NCBI GenBank assembly: GCA_019358855.1 | Contig: JAHHII010000001.1 | Location: 62,001-126,000 of the forward strand | Direction: 5' to 3' | DNA length: 64,000 nucleotides | DNA from: Timaviella obliquedivisa GSE-PSE-MK23-08B | GTDB taxonomy: Bacteria; Cyanobacteriota; Cyanobacteriia; Elainellales; Elainellaceae | Part shown: positions 17,022 to 28,760 of the stretch, in pieces | Position numbering within the stretch: position 1 is the stretch's first letter | Layout of the letters: each line of letters begins with the position of its first letter | Notes under the pieces: model-generated | Told to the model about the DNA's origin: nothing | What the model saw: only the letters and a program-made list of their open reading frames with translations | Database searches by the model: none | Translations under genes and position numbers: made by a program

Positions 17022-18440
17022 ATGTACGAAAAAATCACACCCCCCGCGATCGGCTCTCGCATTACCTTTAAAGAGGGTGAACCTATTGTTCCAGATGATC
17101 CCATTATTCCTTTTATTCGAGGCGATGGGACAGGGGTAGATATTTGGCCTGCCTCGCAGCGCGTATTTGATGCAGCAGTAGAAAAAGCCTATGGGGGCGA
17201 TCGCAAGCTGGTTTGGTTTAAGGTTTATGCTGGAGATGAAGCCTGTGATGTCTATGGCACCTATCAGTATTTGCCAGAAGATACTTTGACAGCAATCCGA
17301 GAATTTGGTGTGGCGATCAAGGGGCCCTTGACTACACCGATTGGCGGAGGGATTCGATCGCTCAACGTAGCGCTTCGCCAGATCCACGATCTTTATACCT
17401 GCGTTCGCCCTTGTAAGTATTATGCTGGAACGCCTTCGCCTCACAAAACGCCAGAAAAGCTAGACGTGATTGTTTACCGGGAAAATACTGAAGATATCTA
17501 TCTAGGCATTGAGTGGAAGCAGGGCAGCGAATTGGGCGATCGCCTGATCAAGCTCCTCAACACCGACTTTATTCCTGCTACGCCTGAACACGGCAAAAAA
17601 CAAATTCCCCTCGATTCTGGTATTGGCATTAAGCCCATCAGCAAAACAGGCTCCCAGCGATTAGTGCGACGCGCCATGAAACATGCTCTGCGGTTACCCA
17701 AAGCCAAGCAAATGGTGACTCTAGTCCACAAGGGCAACATTATGAAGTACACCGAAGGGGCATTCCGCGACTGGGGCTACGAACTGGCAACGACTGAATT
17801 TCGCAATGAATGTGTTACGGAGCAAGAATCGTGGATTTTGGATAACCAGGCGCAAAACCCTGATTTAAGTGTGGAAGACAATGCCCGCAAAATTGAACCG
17901 GGTTACGATTCCCTGACTCCTGAAAAGAAGGAAAAGATCTGCCAAGAAGTCCAGGCAGTTTTGACGGCTATTGGGAAAACCCACGGCAACGGGCAATGGA
18001 AAGACAAAATTATGGTCAACGATCGCATCGCCGACAGCATCTTTCAACAAATTCAAACTCGCCCCGATGAATACTCTATTCTGGCAACCATGAACCTGAA
18101 CGGCGATTACTTGTCGGATGCAGCAGCAGCGATCGTCGGAGGCTTGGGCATGGGCCCTGGCGCAAACATTGGTGATGCCTGTGCCATTTTTGAAGCCACC
18201 CACGGCACCGCGCCTAAGCACGCAGGACTAGACCGGATTAATCCGGGTTCAGTAATTCTTTCGGGCGTGATGATGCTGGAGTATCTGGGCTGGCAAGAAG
18301 CAGCGGATTTAATTAAGCAGGGCTTAGGAAAGGCGATCGCGGCTGGAGAAGTCACGTATGATTTGGCGCGCATGATGGAGCCTCCAGTACAACCGTTGAA
18401 GTGTTCGGAGTTCGCAGAGGCGATCGTTAAGTATTTTTAG
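17022..18440 (+). CDS. icd: NADP-dependent isocitrate dehydrogenase
   Basis: A 472-residue homologue of bacterial NADP-type Icd. Visible features are the substrate-binding segment [20 protein letters not shown] (about 107-126), [16 protein letters not shown], the phosphorylation-loop-type region, [11 protein letters not shown] and the nucleotide-binding [14 protein letters not shown]. It oxidatively decarboxylates isocitrate to 2-oxoglutarate, the carbon skeleton for nitrogen assimilation in cyanobacteria. An AGGAGC ribosome-binding site lies before ATG 17022. It carries the short insertion between the middle strands that is typical of cyanobacterial Icd. Confidence 0.97.
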   Translation: MYEKITPPAIGSRITFKEGEPIVPDDPIIPFIRGDGTGVDIWPASQRVFDAAVEKAYGGDRKLVWFKVYAGDEACDVYGTYQYLPEDTLTAIREFGVAIKGPLTTPIGGGIRSLNVALRQIHDLYTCVRPCKYYAGTPSPHKTPEKLDVIVYRENTEDIYLGIEWKQGSELGDRLIKLLNTDFIPATPEHGKKQIPLDSGIGIKPISKTGSQRLVRRAMKHALRLPKAKQMVTLVHKGNIMKYTEGAFRDWGYELATTEFRNECVTEQESWILDNQAQNPDLSVEDNARKIEPGYDSLTPEKKEKICQEVQAVLTAIGKTHGNGQWKDKIMVNDRIADSIFQQIQTRPDEYSILATMNLNGDYLSDAAAAIVGGLGMGPGANIGDACAIFEATHGTAPKHAGLDRINPGSVILSGVMMLEYLGWQEAADLIKQGLGKAIAAGEVTYDLARMMEPPVQPLKCSEFAEAIVKYF

Positions 18441-18479
18441 GGGCGATCGAACGTAATGGGGCGTATGCCCCACTATGCC

Positions 18480-20288
18480 TTAAAAGCTAGCGTACTGAGC
18501 GATCGCTCCGGTCACCCGCTCCATGACTTCTGCCACCGAAATTGCCCCCAGTTCACCAGAAGCGCGAGTGCGGATATTCAGAGTACTTGCCTCCATTTCC
18601 TTAACTCCCACCACTGCCATAACTGGAATCTTTTCCTTCTCAGCGTTGCGAATCATTTTGCCAAGCCGCTCCCCGCTCCCATCGACCTCGGCGCGGATAT
18701 TGAGCGATCGCATTTGCTCTACAACTTGGGTGACAAATGGCAACACCTCCTCAGTCACAGGCAGCAGCCGCACTTGTATGGGAGACAGCCACAGCGGAAA
18801 ATCGCCCGCATACTCTTCAATCAAAATCCCGACTAATCGCTCTAAAGAGCCAAAGGGGGCACGGTGGATCATGATAGGACGCTTGCGCATTCCATCTTCT
18901 GCAACGTACTCCAGGTTAAACCGTTCAGGCAAGTTATAGTCCACTTGCACCGTGCCCAACTGCCACTCCCGGTCTAGGGCATCTGTAAAAATGAAGTCGA
19001 GCTTAGGGCCATAGAAAGCAGCTTCGCCAATGCCCTCAAAAAACTTCATATCTAAAGTTTCGACGGCTCTACGAATAGCGTTTTGAGATTTTTCCCAGTT
19101 CTCATCTGAGCCAATGTATTTGTCCGAATCTGGATCACGGAAACTCAGCCTTGCTCTAAACGAGTTCCCCATGTTTAGAACGCCAAATACTCGCTTAATC
19201 AGATCAACAACTTTAAGAAACTCACTATCCAACTGTTCGGGCGTAACGAATAGGTGAGCATCATCTTGAGTAAAGCCGCGTACACGGGTTAGTCCGCCTA
19301 GCTCTCCAGATTGCTCGTAGCGGTACACCGTACCAAATTCTGCCAAACGCAGCGGCAATTCTCGGTAAGAACGCAGGCTAGATTTGTAAATTTGAATGTG
19401 GAAAGGGCAGTTCATCGCCTTCAGCACAAAGCCTTCATCCTCAGACTCGCCCATCATGGGGAACAGGTCATCTTTATATTTTTGCCAGTGCCCCGATGCC
19501 TTAAACAGATCAACCCGACCAATGTGCGGTGTCACAACCTGTTGATAGCCTCCTTTGATTTGCTCCTGTTTGAGGAAATCCTCTAGGGTCGATCGCAAAA
19601 TTGTGCCCTTCGGAGTCCACAGAGGCAGCCCAGGGCCAACTTGATCAGAAAAAATGAATAAGCCTAGTTCCTTGCCCAGTTTGCGGTGATCGCGGCGGAG
19701 CGCCTCTTCTTTGCGGCGACGATACTCCTCTAGCTGCTCTGGAGTTTCCCAGGCGGTGCCATAAATGCGCTGAAGCTGTGCCTTGGTTTCATCGCCGCGC
19801 CAATAGGCTCCGGCAAGGCTTTCCAGGGCGATCGCATCGGGGTTCAACTCCGCCGTACTCTCGACATGAGGCCCTGCGCATAAATCCCACCACTGGTCAC
19901 CCAAATGATAAAGGGTAATCGGTGCCTCCAATCCCTCCAAAATTTCCAACTTGTAAGGTTCTTGAATTGCCTCAATTCGACGCTTTGCCTCTTCTCGGGT
20001 CACTTCCTCACGAATGACAGGCAGCTTCCGGTTGATGATCTTGGTCATCTCCTTCTTAATTGCCTTAAGATCCTTCTCGGTAAAGGGTTCTGGGCTATCA
20101 AAGTCGTAGTAAAAGCCGTTTTCAATGGAAGGACCGATCGTTACCTGCGCCTTGGGAAACAGCTTCTGCACCGCCATTGCCATGACGTGCGACGCAGTAT
20201 GGCGAATCTTTTGGAGGGTTTCGGACTCGCTAGTTTTCGGCAAATAGATTTTTTCAGTTTGGGGCAAAGCAGCGTCTGAGTTAGGCAT
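18480..20288 (-). CDS. thrS: Threonyl-tRNA synthetase lacking the TGS domain
   Basis: From ATG 20288 the product has 602 residues. It begins at the editing domain (HTASHVMAMAVQ, with CAGPH as second half of the zinc-like editing motif) and continues into the class II core (motif 2 FGTVYRYEQSGELGGLTRVRG reads within about 355-375; motif 3 PFGSLERLVGILIE) and the C-terminal anticodon-binding domain. The roughly 60-residue TGS domain of E. coli ThrS is absent, which is usual for cyanobacterial ThrRS. An upstream extension of 50 codons has no family similarity. No leader resembling a T-box or operator hairpin was found. Confidence 0.95.
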   Translation of the reverse strand: MPNSDAALPQTEKIYLPKTSESETLQKIRHTASHVMAMAVQKLFPKAQVTIGPSIENGFYYDFDSPEPFTEKDLKAIKKEMTKIINRKLPVIREEVTREEAKRRIEAIQEPYKLEILEGLEAPITLYHLGDQWWDLCAGPHVESTAELNPDAIALESLAGAYWRGDETKAQLQRIYGTAWETPEQLEEYRRRKEEALRRDHRKLGKELGLFIFSDQVGPGLPLWTPKGTILRSTLEDFLKQEQIKGGYQQVVTPHIGRVDLFKASGHWQKYKDDLFPMMGESEDEGFVLKAMNCPFHIQIYKSSLRSYRELPLRLAEFGTVYRYEQSGELGGLTRVRGFTQDDAHLFVTPEQLDSEFLKVVDLIKRVFGVLNMGNSFRARLSFRDPDSDKYIGSDENWEKSQNAIRRAVETLDMKFFEGIGEAAFYGPKLDFIFTDALDREWQLGTVQVDYNLPERFNLEYVAEDGMRKRPIMIHRAPFGSLERLVGILIEEYAGDFPLWLSPIQVRLLPVTEEVLPFVTQVVEQMRSLNIRAEVDGSGERLGKMIRNAEKEKIPVMAVVGVKEMEASTLNIRTRASGELGAISVAEVMERVTGAIAQYASF

Positions 20289-20592
20289 TAGGTCTAAGCG
20301 ATACGTCGATAATTTGGAAATTAGGGGCTGGCGGCGATCGCTTGCAGATACTTGAAAGCAACCCCTTGCAGGTATCTCGAAGAGTACGCCCTGCCATACC
20401 TTATCTATTGTATTCAGCCAACTGAACCTCGAATACACAATTTTTTGTATCTTGCCGAAGAACAGTTGCCTTAACTATGCCTTCGGCAATCTTTTCTAAG
20501 CCCGCTCAATTCTGAGTAACTCATCAACATTTGTTAAGAAACGTAAACTACGTTAAGCTAGTTGCTATTCTAAAGACAGACTTTTAAGATCA
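20289..20592. other. Intergenic region between divergent thrS and DUF2605 gene
   Basis: No gene is seen. A repeated TTAAG/CGTAAAC pattern near 20535-20555 and AT-rich DNA fit promoter sequence for the downstream small gene. Confidence 0.35.
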
Positions 20593-20916
20593 ATGCTTAA
20601 CTCCAACTTGCCCGATTCTGATTTCTTGAAAAACCTTCTAGAACCCTTGCTAGATGACTTCCAATACTGGTTTGACAAATCGCGATCGCTTCTTGAACTT
20701 CAAGAACATAAATTTTTAGGCAGCGAATGCCAGGCTGACTTATTGAGTCGGGTTAAACAAGCCCAGCAGGAGGTTTCAGTCGCCAAAATGCTTCTGTTAG
20801 CAACTGAGGGACAGGTCGGAGTCGATACAGCAGTCATGATGCCTTGGCATCAACTTGTAGCAGAATGCTGGAAAGTAGGAAAGCAGTCTCGTTCAGAGGC
20901 TTCGGGTCTAGAGTAA
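20593..20916 (+). CDS. DUF2605 small cyanobacterial protein
   Basis: A 107-residue soluble helical protein with the DUF2605 pattern LKNLLEPLLDDFQYWF then a conserved helix (ECQADLLSRVKQAQQEV) and MMPWHQLVAECW. The family is confined to cyanobacteria and is found next to DUF2973 genes, as here. Function unknown. Confidence 0.85.
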   Translation: MLNSNLPDSDFLKNLLEPLLDDFQYWFDKSRSLLELQEHKFLGSECQADLLSRVKQAQQEVSVAKMLLLATEGQVGVDTAVMMPWHQLVAECWKVGKQSRSEASGLE

Positions 20917-21142
20917 TAGCTTGAAGGCATAGATTCAAAGATGTAGATAAACTCAGATTTCTTTGGTAATCTGAGAGTCTAGGTAAACAATTTATTAAGA
21001 AAATACGTCCAACAGGTCTGAATAAGTCTGAACAGAACGAGAATAGTTTCATAAAAAAAGTTGTAGTTTCAGAGTCTTGGGGCATGAGAGCCACAGTCCA
21101 TCTGCTCTACTTGCGGATTATCTGCTTGGAGGAAAAAGAATT

Positions 21143-21484
21143 ATGTTGCACCTAATTTATATTTTAGCTTTCACAGTCTTAGCTTTCCTGGCGGTTGGCA
21201 ATCTGATCCGCAACCTTATGGTTTTGGGCACAGATTCTCAGCGCACTTATGGTTACAAAGGTCAGTTTTCTCCTAACTCATCAAATTCCTTGGTGGGTCC
21301 GGGCGCACACATTCGCTCGGTTTCTCATCCCGAGTTGCTAGATAGACACGGTAACATCGTCAATGAGCCGTTCTTGGTGATGCGTTCAATGACGATTGAA
21401 GATGCGCGCGATCGATTGGATGCTCTTTACAATGCCTCTTCTACCTATAGCGAAGATGAAGCACGAAACAATACTCCTGAGTAG
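21143..21484 (+). CDS. DUF2973 small membrane protein
   Basis: From ATG 21143, with GGAGGA 10 bp upstream, the product has 113 residues. Residues 2-24 form a membrane segment (LHLIYILAFTVLAFLAVGNLI), then a soluble tail (HPELLDRHGNIVNEPFLVMR) characteristic of the DUF2973 family. A longer in-frame start at 21077 is not supported by a ribosome-binding site. It is partnered with the DUF2605 gene 226 bp upstream on the same strand. Function unknown. Confidence 0.85.
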   Translation: MLHLIYILAFTVLAFLAVGNLIRNLMVLGTDSQRTYGYKGQFSPNSSNSLVGPGAHIRSVSHPELLDRHGNIVNEPFLVMRSMTIEDARDRLDALYNASSTYSEDEARNNTPE

Positions 21485-21672
21485 AGTGCTGAGTAGTCGT
21501 TGAAGTGGGTCAACTCTAAAATTATTACTCTTGTTGCCTGCAAAAGGTTATGTCTCGTTACATTGGAGGGTCAAGCACTTTTTAGCTGACCCTTTCCTCT
21601 TTGGATTGCAGAGATTGCTAGAAATTGCATTGATAATGCTAGATTCTTTGCTGGTAAAGGTTTCAGGAGGTA

Positions 21673-21746
21673 CGGGACTGGCGCGATTCGAACGCGCGAC
21701 CTACCGCTTAGGAGGCGGTCGCTCTATCCTGCTGAGCTACAGCCCC
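21673..21746 (-). tRNA. trnR-CCU: tRNA-Arg (anticodon CCU)
   Basis: A full cloverleaf can be folded by eye: acceptor GGGGCTG/CAGTCCC (one G-U), D arm GCTC/GAGC, anticodon stem ACCGC/GCGGT with loop CTCCTAA, and T arm GCGCG-TTCGAAT-CGCGC. The anticodon CCT decodes AGG. CCA is not encoded. Confidence 0.95.
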
Positions 21747-21786
21747 AGGGCACAAAATCATGATAGCAGTTGTCTCGTCAACAGAC

Positions 21787-23187
<1,401 letters not shown>

Positions 23188-23200
23188 GGTTTAAAGCAGC

Positions 23201-24487
23201 ATGTTCCAGACGACTCGCCGCCGCCTTGCCCTATGGTACACCACTGTTACAGCAGTGCTGTTGCTGCTGTTCGCCACTGGTTTCTATACCTACGTTCGCA
23301 CCACGTTAGTTGAACGTATTGATGACACCTTAAGCCATGTTGTGGAAGTTGTAGAGCGATCGCTGGTGATTCAATCTGCTCCCAATGATTCCCTGCAAGT
23401 TAATTTGGATGCCAGCTTCCGCAGTAATGCCGAGGCGGTAGAAGACGATCACATTGATTTGGAATGGTTTAGCGCGGCAGGCGAGTTGCAGTGGTCTACT
23501 TTTTTTATTTCACCCAGCATTCCGCTGCGTCCTGAAAATATTGAAGAAACGGTGTCGGTTACGAGTGAGCAGTTATTACGACAGGCAACGCGGCAAATTG
23601 TCAGCGCAGGGCAAGTTCTAGGCTATTTGCGGGTCAGCCATCCTTGGTTTGAGGTAACGAAACCGACTCGGCAGTTAATTCGAGATTTGGGGCTGGGGCT
23701 AGGGTTAATGACTGGAGTAGTGGGGGCGATCGGTTGGTTTTTGTCGGGGTTGGCAATGGCTCCGGTGCGGGATTCGTATCAACGGCTGCGGCAGTTTACA
23801 GCAGATGCATCCCATGAGTTGCGGAACCCGATCGCAGTCATTCAAACCAATGTGCAGGTCGCACTCGCCGATCCTGATCCACATTTGCAACAAGATCAGC
23901 TACGGGTGATTGAACGGCTGACAAGACGACTAGGGCAACTGGTGGATGACCTTTTATTTTTAGCAAGACAAGATAGCGGCATAACGCCACTGCAACTGGA
24001 AGGAGTCCACTTAGATGAATTGCTAAAGGACGTAGTAGAAGAACAGAAATTGATCGCCACTGAGAAAGGTTTAACTCTCTCGCTACAATTACCCAATACT
24101 TTGGGAGAAATGGTACAAGGCGATCGCAATCAGTTAATACGCCTGCTGACCAATCTTATTAGTAACGCCGTGCAATATACATCTACAGGGGGAAAGGTTG
24201 AGGTGACGCTTCAGCGGAAGATTCAGAATATCGCGCAGTGGCAAATCCAAATCAAAGATACGGGTATTGGCATTCCGGCAGAAGCATTGCCCCAAGTATT
24301 CGATCGCTTTTATCGAGTTGATCCGGCACGCTCTGGAGGCAAAGGGCGATCGGAAACGGGGTTGGGGCTGGCGATCGCTAAAGTCATTGCCGAAAGCCAC
24401 CATGGACAGATTCAGGTTGAGAGCATTCCTCAACAGGGCACGACTTTTACAGTCGTTTTACCTTGTTATCGTCCTGACGCAGTTTAG
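23201..24487 (+). CDS. Two-component sensor histidine kinase, two membrane segments
   Basis: A 428-residue protein. The N terminus has a membrane helix (about 12-32) and a second at about 160-185 that bound a periplasmic sensory domain of about 125 residues. No full HAMP domain is evident. The H-box is FTADASHELRNPIAVIQT (phospho-His about residue 206), followed by N box LLTNLISNAVQYT, G1 DTGIGIPAEALP, F region FDRFYRVD and G2 ETGLGLAIAK. All catalytic motifs are present. The cognate response regulator is not in the window. It resembles the Rpp/Nrs group of cyanobacterial kinases; the stimulus is unknown. Confidence 0.92.
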   Translation: MFQTTRRRLALWYTTVTAVLLLLFATGFYTYVRTTLVERIDDTLSHVVEVVERSLVIQSAPNDSLQVNLDASFRSNAEAVEDDHIDLEWFSAAGELQWSTFFISPSIPLRPENIEETVSVTSEQLLRQATRQIVSAGQVLGYLRVSHPWFEVTKPTRQLIRDLGLGLGLMTGVVGAIGWFLSGLAMAPVRDSYQRLRQFTADASHELRNPIAVIQTNVQVALADPDPHLQQDQLRVIERLTRRLGQLVDDLLFLARQDSGITPLQLEGVHLDELLKDVVEEQKLIATEKGLTLSLQLPNTLGEMVQGDRNQLIRLLTNLISNAVQYTSTGGKVEVTLQRKIQNIAQWQIQIKDTGIGIPAEALPQVFDRFYRVDPARSGGKGRSETGLGLAIAKVIAESHHGQIQVESIPQQGTTFTVVLPCYRPDAV

Positions 24488-24591
24488 GGTAATAGTTCAA
24501 TATAATTAGGCAATTAATTTCTAATTTCGGCTTTGAGCGCGATTCTGAAAATACTAGATTCCAGACTAAATTAAACGTGAGGAGACTGCCC

Positions 24592-25506
24592 GTGGAAACT
24601 TTTGCTTACCTTCATGCCGCTCAAGAGTACGAATATCCTGAAGAGAAGGAAATTAACTTCAACTGGGTCAATTCCGCTGCCATAACCTTGCTGGGCATTG
24701 CCTGCTCAACTTTAGGCAGCAACTTTGCTGGAGCCGCTCAGGCTTTAACAACCTTTAGAGGGAACAGCGGGGCTGATGTGATTCGTCTGCAAGACCTATT
24801 GCGGAATGCTGGGTATTTTCCGAGCGCCTCAACTGGATTCTTCGGCGAGTTTACCGAAGCAGCCGTGCATGACTTCCAGCGATCGAAAGGATTAGCAGTT
24901 GATGGCGTGGCAGGCTACCATACCCTCAAAGCCTTAGAAACTTCCGTTGCGCCCGTTACGCCTGTTGCTCCTATCGAGCCTGTTGCGCTCGTTACGTCCG
25001 TTGCTCCTGTTGCTCCTGTGACTCCTTCTAATCCTGGACTTGTAGGCAGTGCAACACTAGGCTTTGGCGACAGCGGCACACGTGTAACGCGATTGCAAGA
25101 CTTACTGCGACGGGCAGGATATTTGACAGGGCCCTCGACGGGCTTCTTCGGCGCGGTGACACAGGAATCAGTCAAGCGTTTTCAACAGGCAAATCGGCTC
25201 CCTGTCGATGGATTCGTAGGATCAACAACCCTCGCGGCTTTGGAAAGTGCCCCCGCCGCAACTCCTCCTTCCTCAGGTAGCCCAACCATTCGTCCGGCTG
25301 CAATCACTCGGCTGCTGCAACCTGGCGATAGTGGCGAGGATGTCAGAGCCTTACAACAAAGGTTGATTGACCGGAAATACTACACAGGTCCCGTAACTGG
25401 GTTTTATGCTGAACGAACCGAAACCGCGGTTCGAAATTTGCAGAGGTCTAATAACTTGCCCATTGATGGAATTTTTGGGGCTAAGTCGGCTGCGGTACTG
25501 CGTTAA
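24592..25506 (+). CDS. Exported or surface protein with three peptidoglycan-binding domains
   Basis: From GTG 24592, preceded by AGGAGA at 24580-24585, the product has 304 residues. Three PG_binding_1 units are visible: about 55-110 (DVIRLQDLLRNAGYFP), 155-215 (RVTRLQDLLRRAGYL) and 240-300 (DVRALQQRLIDRKYYT), each ending with a VDGVAG/VDGFVG-like motif. A linker rich in APV/TPV repeats (about 112-145) separates the first two. No hydrolase domain is present. A hydrophobic segment (AAITLLGIACSTLGS) could act as a signal sequence. It may anchor to the wall or bind as a regulatory subunit. Confidence 0.82.
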   Translation: METFAYLHAAQEYEYPEEKEINFNWVNSAAITLLGIACSTLGSNFAGAAQALTTFRGNSGADVIRLQDLLRNAGYFPSASTGFFGEFTEAAVHDFQRSKGLAVDGVAGYHTLKALETSVAPVTPVAPIEPVALVTSVAPVAPVTPSNPGLVGSATLGFGDSGTRVTRLQDLLRRAGYLTGPSTGFFGAVTQESVKRFQQANRLPVDGFVGSTTLAALESAPAATPPSSGSPTIRPAAITRLLQPGDSGEDVRALQQRLIDRKYYTGPVTGFYAERTETAVRNLQRSNNLPIDGIFGAKSAAVLR

Positions 25507-25605
25507 GTAATGCCAAGAGCAGACGGTTAGTAAAGTTTTTACCCTGATCCAGGGCAAATGATCTAAGCTAGCTGTCAGCCCTTTGTATTTTGCGAAACCT
25601 AAACT

Positions 25606-26550
25606 GTGTCCAAACGTTTTTCCCTGTTTTCTCTCATGGCGATCGCCAGTCTGTGGAGTGTCGCTCAACCCGTTCATGCCCAGGCACTCATCCCGCACGT
25701 TTTACAGCTTGATCAAGATCAGCTAGAGCAACAGGGTTTAGGTTTGGCACAGGAAGCGCTTCAGTTGGCACAATTTCAACAGTTTGATTTGGCACTGGCT
25801 AGGGCTGAACTAGCGTCTCAACTGGTTCCAGGCAATGCCCAGATTTGGGCGTTGTTGGGTGGGCTTTACCTCCAGCTTAGACAGGTTGATGCAGGCATTC
25901 AAGCTTTACTCAAGGCAGATTCATTAGAGAAAAACAATGCCGAAATTATGTTTAACCTCGGTTCGGCATACTTTCGCAAACAAGATTACGAAACTGCCAT
26001 TCGCTACATTCAGGCAGGTTTGAAACTTAAGCCTGATACCTCAGGGGCACTGTTTGACTTAGGTAATGCGTACTACCAGCTAACTCGCTACAACGATGCG
26101 ATCGCTCAGTACGAAAAGGCTGTCAAAATTGATGCTAAGTTCTGGCCTGCCATTAATAACATTGGCTTGGTGCTGTTTGAACAAGGCAAAATTGATGAGG
26201 CAGTGAAAAAGTGGAAAGAAGCGATCGTCATTGATGAAACCCAGCCAGAGTCTAAATTAGCGATCGCAGTTGCCCTCAACGCCAAAGGCAACACAAACCA
26301 GGCTTTAAGCTTTGGCGAGTCGGCGCTCAGAATTGACTACCGCTACGGCGATATTGAATATTTGCAAGAAAATTTGTGGGGCGATCGAATGATTGCCCAA
26401 GCCAGAACTTTCCTGGCTCTTCCCCAAATCCGTAGCCTGATCTCTCAACTCCGCTCCGCTCCGCCGCAGATTCAGCAAGAAGTAGAACCCGGAGCGCCAC
26501 CCTTAACTCCGGCTCCCATGCCCCCATCCCCTATCACTCCAGCGCCATAA
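25606..26550 (+). CDS. Exported TPR-repeat protein
   Basis: A 314-residue protein from GTG 25606. The N terminus is a signal peptide (residues 1-25, ending in PVHAQA). About six TPR motifs follow (for example QIWALLGGLYLQLRQVD, AEIMFNLGSAYFRKQDYET, ALFDLGNAYYQLTRYNDA and PAINNIGLVLFEQGKIDEA). The C terminus is Pro-rich. TPRs mediate protein interactions; the partner is not known. It lies downstream of the peptidoglycan-binding protein in the same orientation, 100 bp away. Confidence 0.85.
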   Translation: MSKRFSLFSLMAIASLWSVAQPVHAQALIPHVLQLDQDQLEQQGLGLAQEALQLAQFQQFDLALARAELASQLVPGNAQIWALLGGLYLQLRQVDAGIQALLKADSLEKNNAEIMFNLGSAYFRKQDYETAIRYIQAGLKLKPDTSGALFDLGNAYYQLTRYNDAIAQYEKAVKIDAKFWPAINNIGLVLFEQGKIDEAVKKWKEAIVIDETQPESKLAIAVALNAKGNTNQALSFGESALRIDYRYGDIEYLQENLWGDRMIAQARTFLALPQIRSLISQLRSAPPQIQQEVEPGAPPLTPAPMPPSPITPAP

Positions 26551-26568
26551 CTCCAGCCCTGCGCTATG

Positions 26569-28569
26569 CTACCAATCCACCCGTCCACCCTGCGCTTCGA
26601 TGTAGTCTTGCAATTCGGGTAGGCGCTTGCGGGTAGCGATCGTAGCAGGCGTCAGACCTGGCTCCTTCGTCATGAGCCAACCCGCAGTCGCACCCGCCGC
26701 CGAACCAATCACCCACTCGCCATAGTGAACGCGAGTAGCAGCATTAACAATGTGGCTTGCTGCAATGCCCTTACCACCCACCAACAAATTATCAACCCCT
26801 TGGGGCACCAAGCTTTCAATTGGAATAAAAATAGGCTTAATTTTCGAGTCGTCTCCTACAGGAGCGCTACTGGCTTCCCAAGACGAATCAGAGTTGCGGT
26901 AACGGCAGCCATGTATATCGATCGGATAATGAGTGACTGCTACGGCTGTGGGGCTTAAGTCGCGGCTGCCCCGCATATCTTTCCGGAGGTCAGGCTCACG
27001 CATCATAAATTGGTCTTGCCCATATGCCGATCGCCCCAAAATCCGCCTTCCTTCCCGAATGTAGGGCATAATGCTGAGTCCAGAAATCGTTCCCATGGGC
27101 TCATCCGCTCCATAGAGGTACGCCAGCGGCAATTTAGGCTGAGAATATTTTTCCATCAGCCATTCGGCAAACAAGAAGGACTGGTTCTCAGCATGGCGTA
27201 ACGATTCCATCGACAGTCCACCCATCCAGTTCTGGTGCTGCCCCGTTTTAGAAATTTTTTGCTCATTCAAAATCAACGGTGGATCCATCCAAATCCAGTC
27301 GTTGCCCTGGTTCCAGTTAACCAACGTCATGTCGCCCCAAGCCGGCAAGCCAACGCCCCAGTTATTTTGCTGAGTGCTAACAATTTGGCGATAGCGAAAA
27401 AAACTGCCGCCCTCAAACATTGGAAATCTGCCTAAGTTGAACTCGCGGCGATGCTCTTCTTTAGGAAAGTCAGGCTGAATCTTAGAAAGTGCCTTTTGGC
27501 TAACCTTCTGGTCGTCCTTAATTGCCAACACAAAAGGGAAGGTGTACGCCTGAGTACAGTCAGGATTGTCTTGCCGAGAAGCAAAGGATTCGCTGGTGGT
27601 GGTGCGTGCCTCTGAACCCAGGCGATATGGAATACCCGCCCAGCCCACTAGCTCGCCTGTATCTGTGGCATCAATGACGATCATTTTTTTGCCAGGAGGG
27701 GCTTGTAGCTTAATAGGGACTTTATTGAAGGTTTCGTCAGAGTCCCAACTGTACCAACGGGGTAGCTCGACGGATGGTCGACCTTCGGGCACATAGTTGG
27801 GGTTGAGCGGCGCACGGTGAACGGCGTAAATGGCGGTAATTTGCTTGCCTGTTTTGTCAAATTCTGCGCCCTTAAATGCTGTTGAAGTTTGCCAGCGGCT
27901 GCCCGGTGCAGTCTCTGCTGCTGTTTCCAGAAGTTGGGAAGAGGCTTTGGCTCCGGCTTTAGGTGGAAAGCAAAGGCCACCCACCCAGCAGTTATTGATT
28001 TCTGAAACTCTTAAAGGCTCAGAGATGTTAGTCCAGGCTGGCAGCTTAATTTCTTGATCTTCAATGAGTTGCTTAAAGTCTTTCCAGCTTCTTGAAGCAT
28101 TCCCTTGTCGCTGCATAGTGATTGACTCATCTAGCGCCGATACGCCTTGGGAGCTAATTTGTCCGCCGAGCCAAGGGGACAACTCAATGAGGCAAGTTTT
28201 TGCCCCAGACTGCATGGCTTGGGAGGCTGCTGCTACGCCGCCCAATGTTCCACCGACGATCGCCACTTCACATTCCCAGGTTTCTTGGGCAGTCGGCAAG
28301 GGTGAGATCTGGGGTCTACCATTCAGCTTGTTTGCCAAATAATCAACTTTTGGTTCAGTTTTTGGCGCAATGTGGATCGTGTCAGCCTGGGCTGGGGCGA
28401 TCGCTCCTGATGTTGCCCCTTTTCCGCCCACCCAAACCTGAATGATGCCCAGGAGGGCAGCGGCTCCTACGGGCAGTAAGAAGGCAATGGAAGCTAACTG
28501 AGTTAGCTGAAGCTTGGAGAGGGGTTGATTCACAACGGGAAAGCTATAGATAGTTGAGAGTTTGAACAA
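26569..28569 (-). CDS. FAD-dependent oxidoreductase, membrane-anchored
   Basis: A 666-residue protein. A membrane segment at about residues 24-47 is followed by a linker and an FAD-binding Rossmann start (ECEVAIVGGTLGGVAAASQA, about 103-122) with the Ala/Ser-rich signature WLGGQISSQGVSA. Further elements are VIDATDTGELVGWAGIPY and the C-terminal GGKGIAASHIVNAATRVHYG, typical of the PF12831-type FAD-dependent oxidoreductases. The substrate is unknown. It faces the cell exterior or thylakoid lumen side if the segment is a signal anchor. Confidence 0.85.
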   Translation of the reverse strand: MFKLSTIYSFPVVNQPLSKLQLTQLASIAFLLPVGAAALLGIIQVWVGGKGATSGAIAPAQADTIHIAPKTEPKVDYLANKLNGRPQISPLPTAQETWECEVAIVGGTLGGVAAASQAMQSGAKTCLIELSPWLGGQISSQGVSALDESITMQRQGNASRSWKDFKQLIEDQEIKLPAWTNISEPLRVSEINNCWVGGLCFPPKAGAKASSQLLETAAETAPGSRWQTSTAFKGAEFDKTGKQITAIYAVHRAPLNPNYVPEGRPSVELPRWYSWDSDETFNKVPIKLQAPPGKKMIVIDATDTGELVGWAGIPYRLGSEARTTTSESFASRQDNPDCTQAYTFPFVLAIKDDQKVSQKALSKIQPDFPKEEHRREFNLGRFPMFEGGSFFRYRQIVSTQQNNWGVGLPAWGDMTLVNWNQGNDWIWMDPPLILNEQKISKTGQHQNWMGGLSMESLRHAENQSFLFAEWLMEKYSQPKLPLAYLYGADEPMGTISGLSIMPYIREGRRILGRSAYGQDQFMMREPDLRKDMRGSRDLSPTAVAVTHYPIDIHGCRYRNSDSSWEASSAPVGDDSKIKPIFIPIESLVPQGVDNLLVGGKGIAASHIVNAATRVHYGEWVIGSAAGATAGWLMTKEPGLTPATIATRKRLPELQDYIEAQGGRVDW

Positions 28570-28760
28570 GGACTAAGATAGCGCTTCTTTAGGGTAGGAG
28601 CCTAGTCTCTAGCCGCGATCGGTAGCCTTGATTTTAGCTAGCGGAATTATAAGCTCTAAATACTACATTAGCTTCTGCAAATCAATCACTTTGTAATGAT
28701 GAAGTTAGTGTTGCTGATAGATAGACTTTCCATCAATCTTTTTTTGAAGAGGTTTAATTT

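Noticed and set aside
16820-17071. Open frame in the sigC-icd gap
   Set aside because: Overlaps the icd start, lacks family features and a credible ribosome-binding site.
20289-20450. T-box or ThrS-type autoregulatory leader of thrS
   Set aside because: No specifier loop or antiterminator could be folded, and T-boxes are not known in cyanobacteria.
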